From positions 1 to 62,586 of the forward strand of contig NZ_CAMGYZ010000022.1 in the NCBI RefSeq assembly GCF_946151055.1: a DNA stretch of 62,586 bases. The letters are read 5' to 3'. The position numbers and the translations under genes are program-made. Shown piece by piece: positions 62,466-62,586 of this stretch. The DNA is from Bacillus sp. Marseille-Q3570. GTDB taxonomy: Bacteria; Bacillota; Bacilli; Bacillales; Fictibacillaceae. Below the pieces are notes generated by a model. It saw only the letters and a list, made by a program, of their open reading frames with translations. It searched no databases and was not told the origin of the DNA. Each line of letters opens with the position of its first letter. Position 1 is the stretch's first letter.

Positions 62466-62586
62466 GCCCGGCGACGTCCTACTCTCACAGGGGGAAGCCC
62501 CCAATTACCATTGGCGCTCGAGCTTCACTTCCGTGTTCCGCCTTCGGCCTGAGATGAACGGCGGATCTCTTCGTCATCGGCACTCG
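62466..62586 (-). rRNA. rrf: 5S rRNA, 3' part normal, 5' half aberrant, cut by the window edge
   Basis: The 3' half, read on the minus strand, has the conserved GGTAATTGGGGG, CCCCCTGTGAGAGTAGGACG and CGCCGGGC ending. The 5' half keeps CGAAGAG and GAACACGGAAG, but the stretch between them is about 8 nt longer than usual (28 instead of 20) and contains an extra GCC-GAA-GGC hairpin. Helix II pairing is reduced to about three pairs, and the expected 5' strand of helix I is not visible. It may be a variant gene, a pseudogene, or an assembly artefact at a contig end. Confidence 0.75.

Noticed and set aside
62280-62552. Plus-strand frame near the right edge
   Set aside because: Runs through the 52-bp tandem repeats, the rRNA terminator and the 5S gene antisense; not a gene.

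Overview
The window is a 62.6 kb piece of a Bacillaceae chromosome (Bacillus in the broad sense). The proteins look like close relatives of Bacillus subtilis proteins, starts are preceded by strong AGGAGG-type ribosome sites, GTG and TTG starts are frequent, and gene order follows the B. subtilis rrnW-ctsR to pdaB-rrnI segment. Sporulation and germination genes (sigH, cwlD, gerD, kbaA, pdaB) show a spore former. Nearly every gene is on the minus strand, so transcription runs from right to left; only pdaB and gerD are on the plus strand, as in B. subtilis. Both edges lie in rRNA operons: the 3' part of a 5S rRNA gene and its terminator at the right, and the tandem promoters and leader of another rRNA operon at the left.

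Layout in the direction of transcription: 5S rRNA and terminator (about 62.5 kb); an intergenic kilobase with a 52-bp palindromic tandem repeat array; an MgtC/SapB-type membrane protein gene; the CtsR-controlled stress operon ctsR-mcsA-mcsB-clpC; radA-disA-yacL-ispD-ispF (DNA repair, c-di-AMP synthesis, isoprenoids); gltX; a tRNA-Cys T-box leader followed by cysE-cysS-mrnC-rlmB-rae1; sigH; rpmG-secE-nusG; rplK-rplA; an L10-type leader with rplJ-rplL; a small methyltransferase gene; rpoB-rpoC; ybxF-rpsL-rpsG-fusA-tuf; the S10-spc-alpha supercluster from rpsJ to rplQ, including secY, adk, map, infA, rpmJ and rpoA; ecfA1-ecfA2-ecfT-truA; rplM-rpsI; and the sporulation cluster ybaK, cwlD, salA, gerD, kbaA, pdaB.

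The genes are core translation, transcription and sporulation functions, all apparently intact. No new protein-coding system is visible. The unusual content lies in the long gaps between operons. These hold a composite repeat present three times with the same architecture (two direct plus two inverted 51-bp units), one copy lying inside the cysE leader; a 52-bp tandem array whose copies each carry a hairpin; two arrays with a 20-21 bp period between tuf and rpsJ; a 48-bp array around a GTGCCWGGCAC-type palindrome; a long near-perfect palindrome and a terminator-like hairpin upstream of rpoB; and a perfect 11-bp inverted repeat inside the ctsR promoter. The 5S rRNA at the right edge has an abnormal 5' half, possibly an assembly effect at a contig end.

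I had no searches or folding programs. Family assignments rest on recognising motifs, length and gene order. Promoters and terminators were read by eye.
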